From Firmicutes bacterium UBA5486 (GTDB taxonomy: Bacteria > Bacillota > UBA4882 > UBA10575): a stretch of 14,999 nucleotides of DNA. A model generated the notes under the pieces. That model was given only the letters and a program-made list of their open reading frames with translations. It had not been told where the DNA came from and made no database searches. Each line of letters starts with the position of its first letter. Position 1 is the stretch's first letter. Shown here piece after piece: positions 14,914 through 14,999 of this stretch. The stretch lies in the NCBI GenBank assembly GCA_002427045.1, contig DIPO01000018.1, positions 91,924-106,922 on the forward strand, read 5' to 3'. The translations under genes and the position numbers were made by a program.

Positions 14914-14999
14914 GCTTTTTGCGTTGTCATTGACTTTTTCTGTCCCTGCACAATATATTGATAGTCTAATACAAGATCAACACTATATATTGTGTTGGG
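14914..14999 (-). mobile_element. MITE-like palindromic element, copy 2 (truncated by window end)
   Basis: GCTTTTTGCGTTGT at 14914-14927 and the 58 bases at 14942-14999 match copy 1 (11444-11546) in inverted orientation. The flanking 19-mer TAGGGCTTTTTGCGTTGTC (14910-14928) is the exact complement of 11532-11550. This copy carries 13 extra bases between the arm and GTCCC. The other terminal arm should lie just beyond the window. Confidence 0.65.

Larger units (their letters stand above)
14665..14999. other. 335-bp gene-free right end, stacked palindromic repeats
   Basis: No gene is seen. In order the stretch holds a degenerate AGAATTGCATAAT palindrome (14677-14729), an arm-like GAGGGCATTGCAAAA string at 14798-14812, an inverted repeat bounded by AGCCACAATA/TATTGTGGCT (14835-14910) and the truncated second copy of the GCTTTTTGCGTTGT element. 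The density of short palindromes suggests a landing zone for nonautonomous repeats. Confidence 0.6.

Overview
The window looks like a piece of an anaerobic, motile, low-GC Firmicute chromosome (Clostridia or Halanaerobiales type). This is inferred from AT-rich DNA, strong AGGAGG-type ribosome sites, an aldo/keto reductase with a two-cluster ferredoxin tail, and a flavin/iron-sulfur oxidoreductase of anaerobic style. The species cannot be named from the sequence alone.

Left part (1-4352): a chemotaxis cluster on the + strand. It holds a methyl-accepting chemotaxis protein cut by the window edge, CheA and CheW. The receptor appears to lack a normal HAMP linker. No CheY, CheB, CheR or CheD is visible. 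Middle part (4472-8573): unrelated housekeeping genes, namely a ferredoxin-tailed aldo/keto reductase, a Cof-type HAD phosphatase (- strand), purine nucleoside phosphorylase DeoD, and an AraC-family regulator (- strand) that converges on deoD at a hairpin.

Right part (8841-14664): the accessory-looking region. Divergent from the AraC regulator lies an 843-residue protein. It carries the parts of dihydropyrimidine dehydrogenase in a different order: FMN barrel first, then the GltD-like Fe-S/FAD/NAD(P)H module, then ferredoxin clusters. It is followed by a zinc alcohol dehydrogenase and a fumarate-reductase/aspartate-oxidase-like flavoprotein, which are translationally coupled. I infer one regulated redox pathway in which the alcohol dehydrogenase oxidises a hydroxyl and the two flavoproteins act on an activated C=C or C-C bond. 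I cannot name the substrate.

The intergenic DNA is rich in small palindromic repeats of at least three families. Most notable is a MITE-like element of about 100 bp with 14-bp perfect terminal inverted repeats at 11444-11546. A second copy, in opposite orientation, runs off the right end (14914-14999), so the two copies bracket the alcohol dehydrogenase/flavoprotein pair. Both contain a conserved promoter-like sequence with 17-bp spacing; in the first copy it reads into the alcohol dehydrogenase gene.
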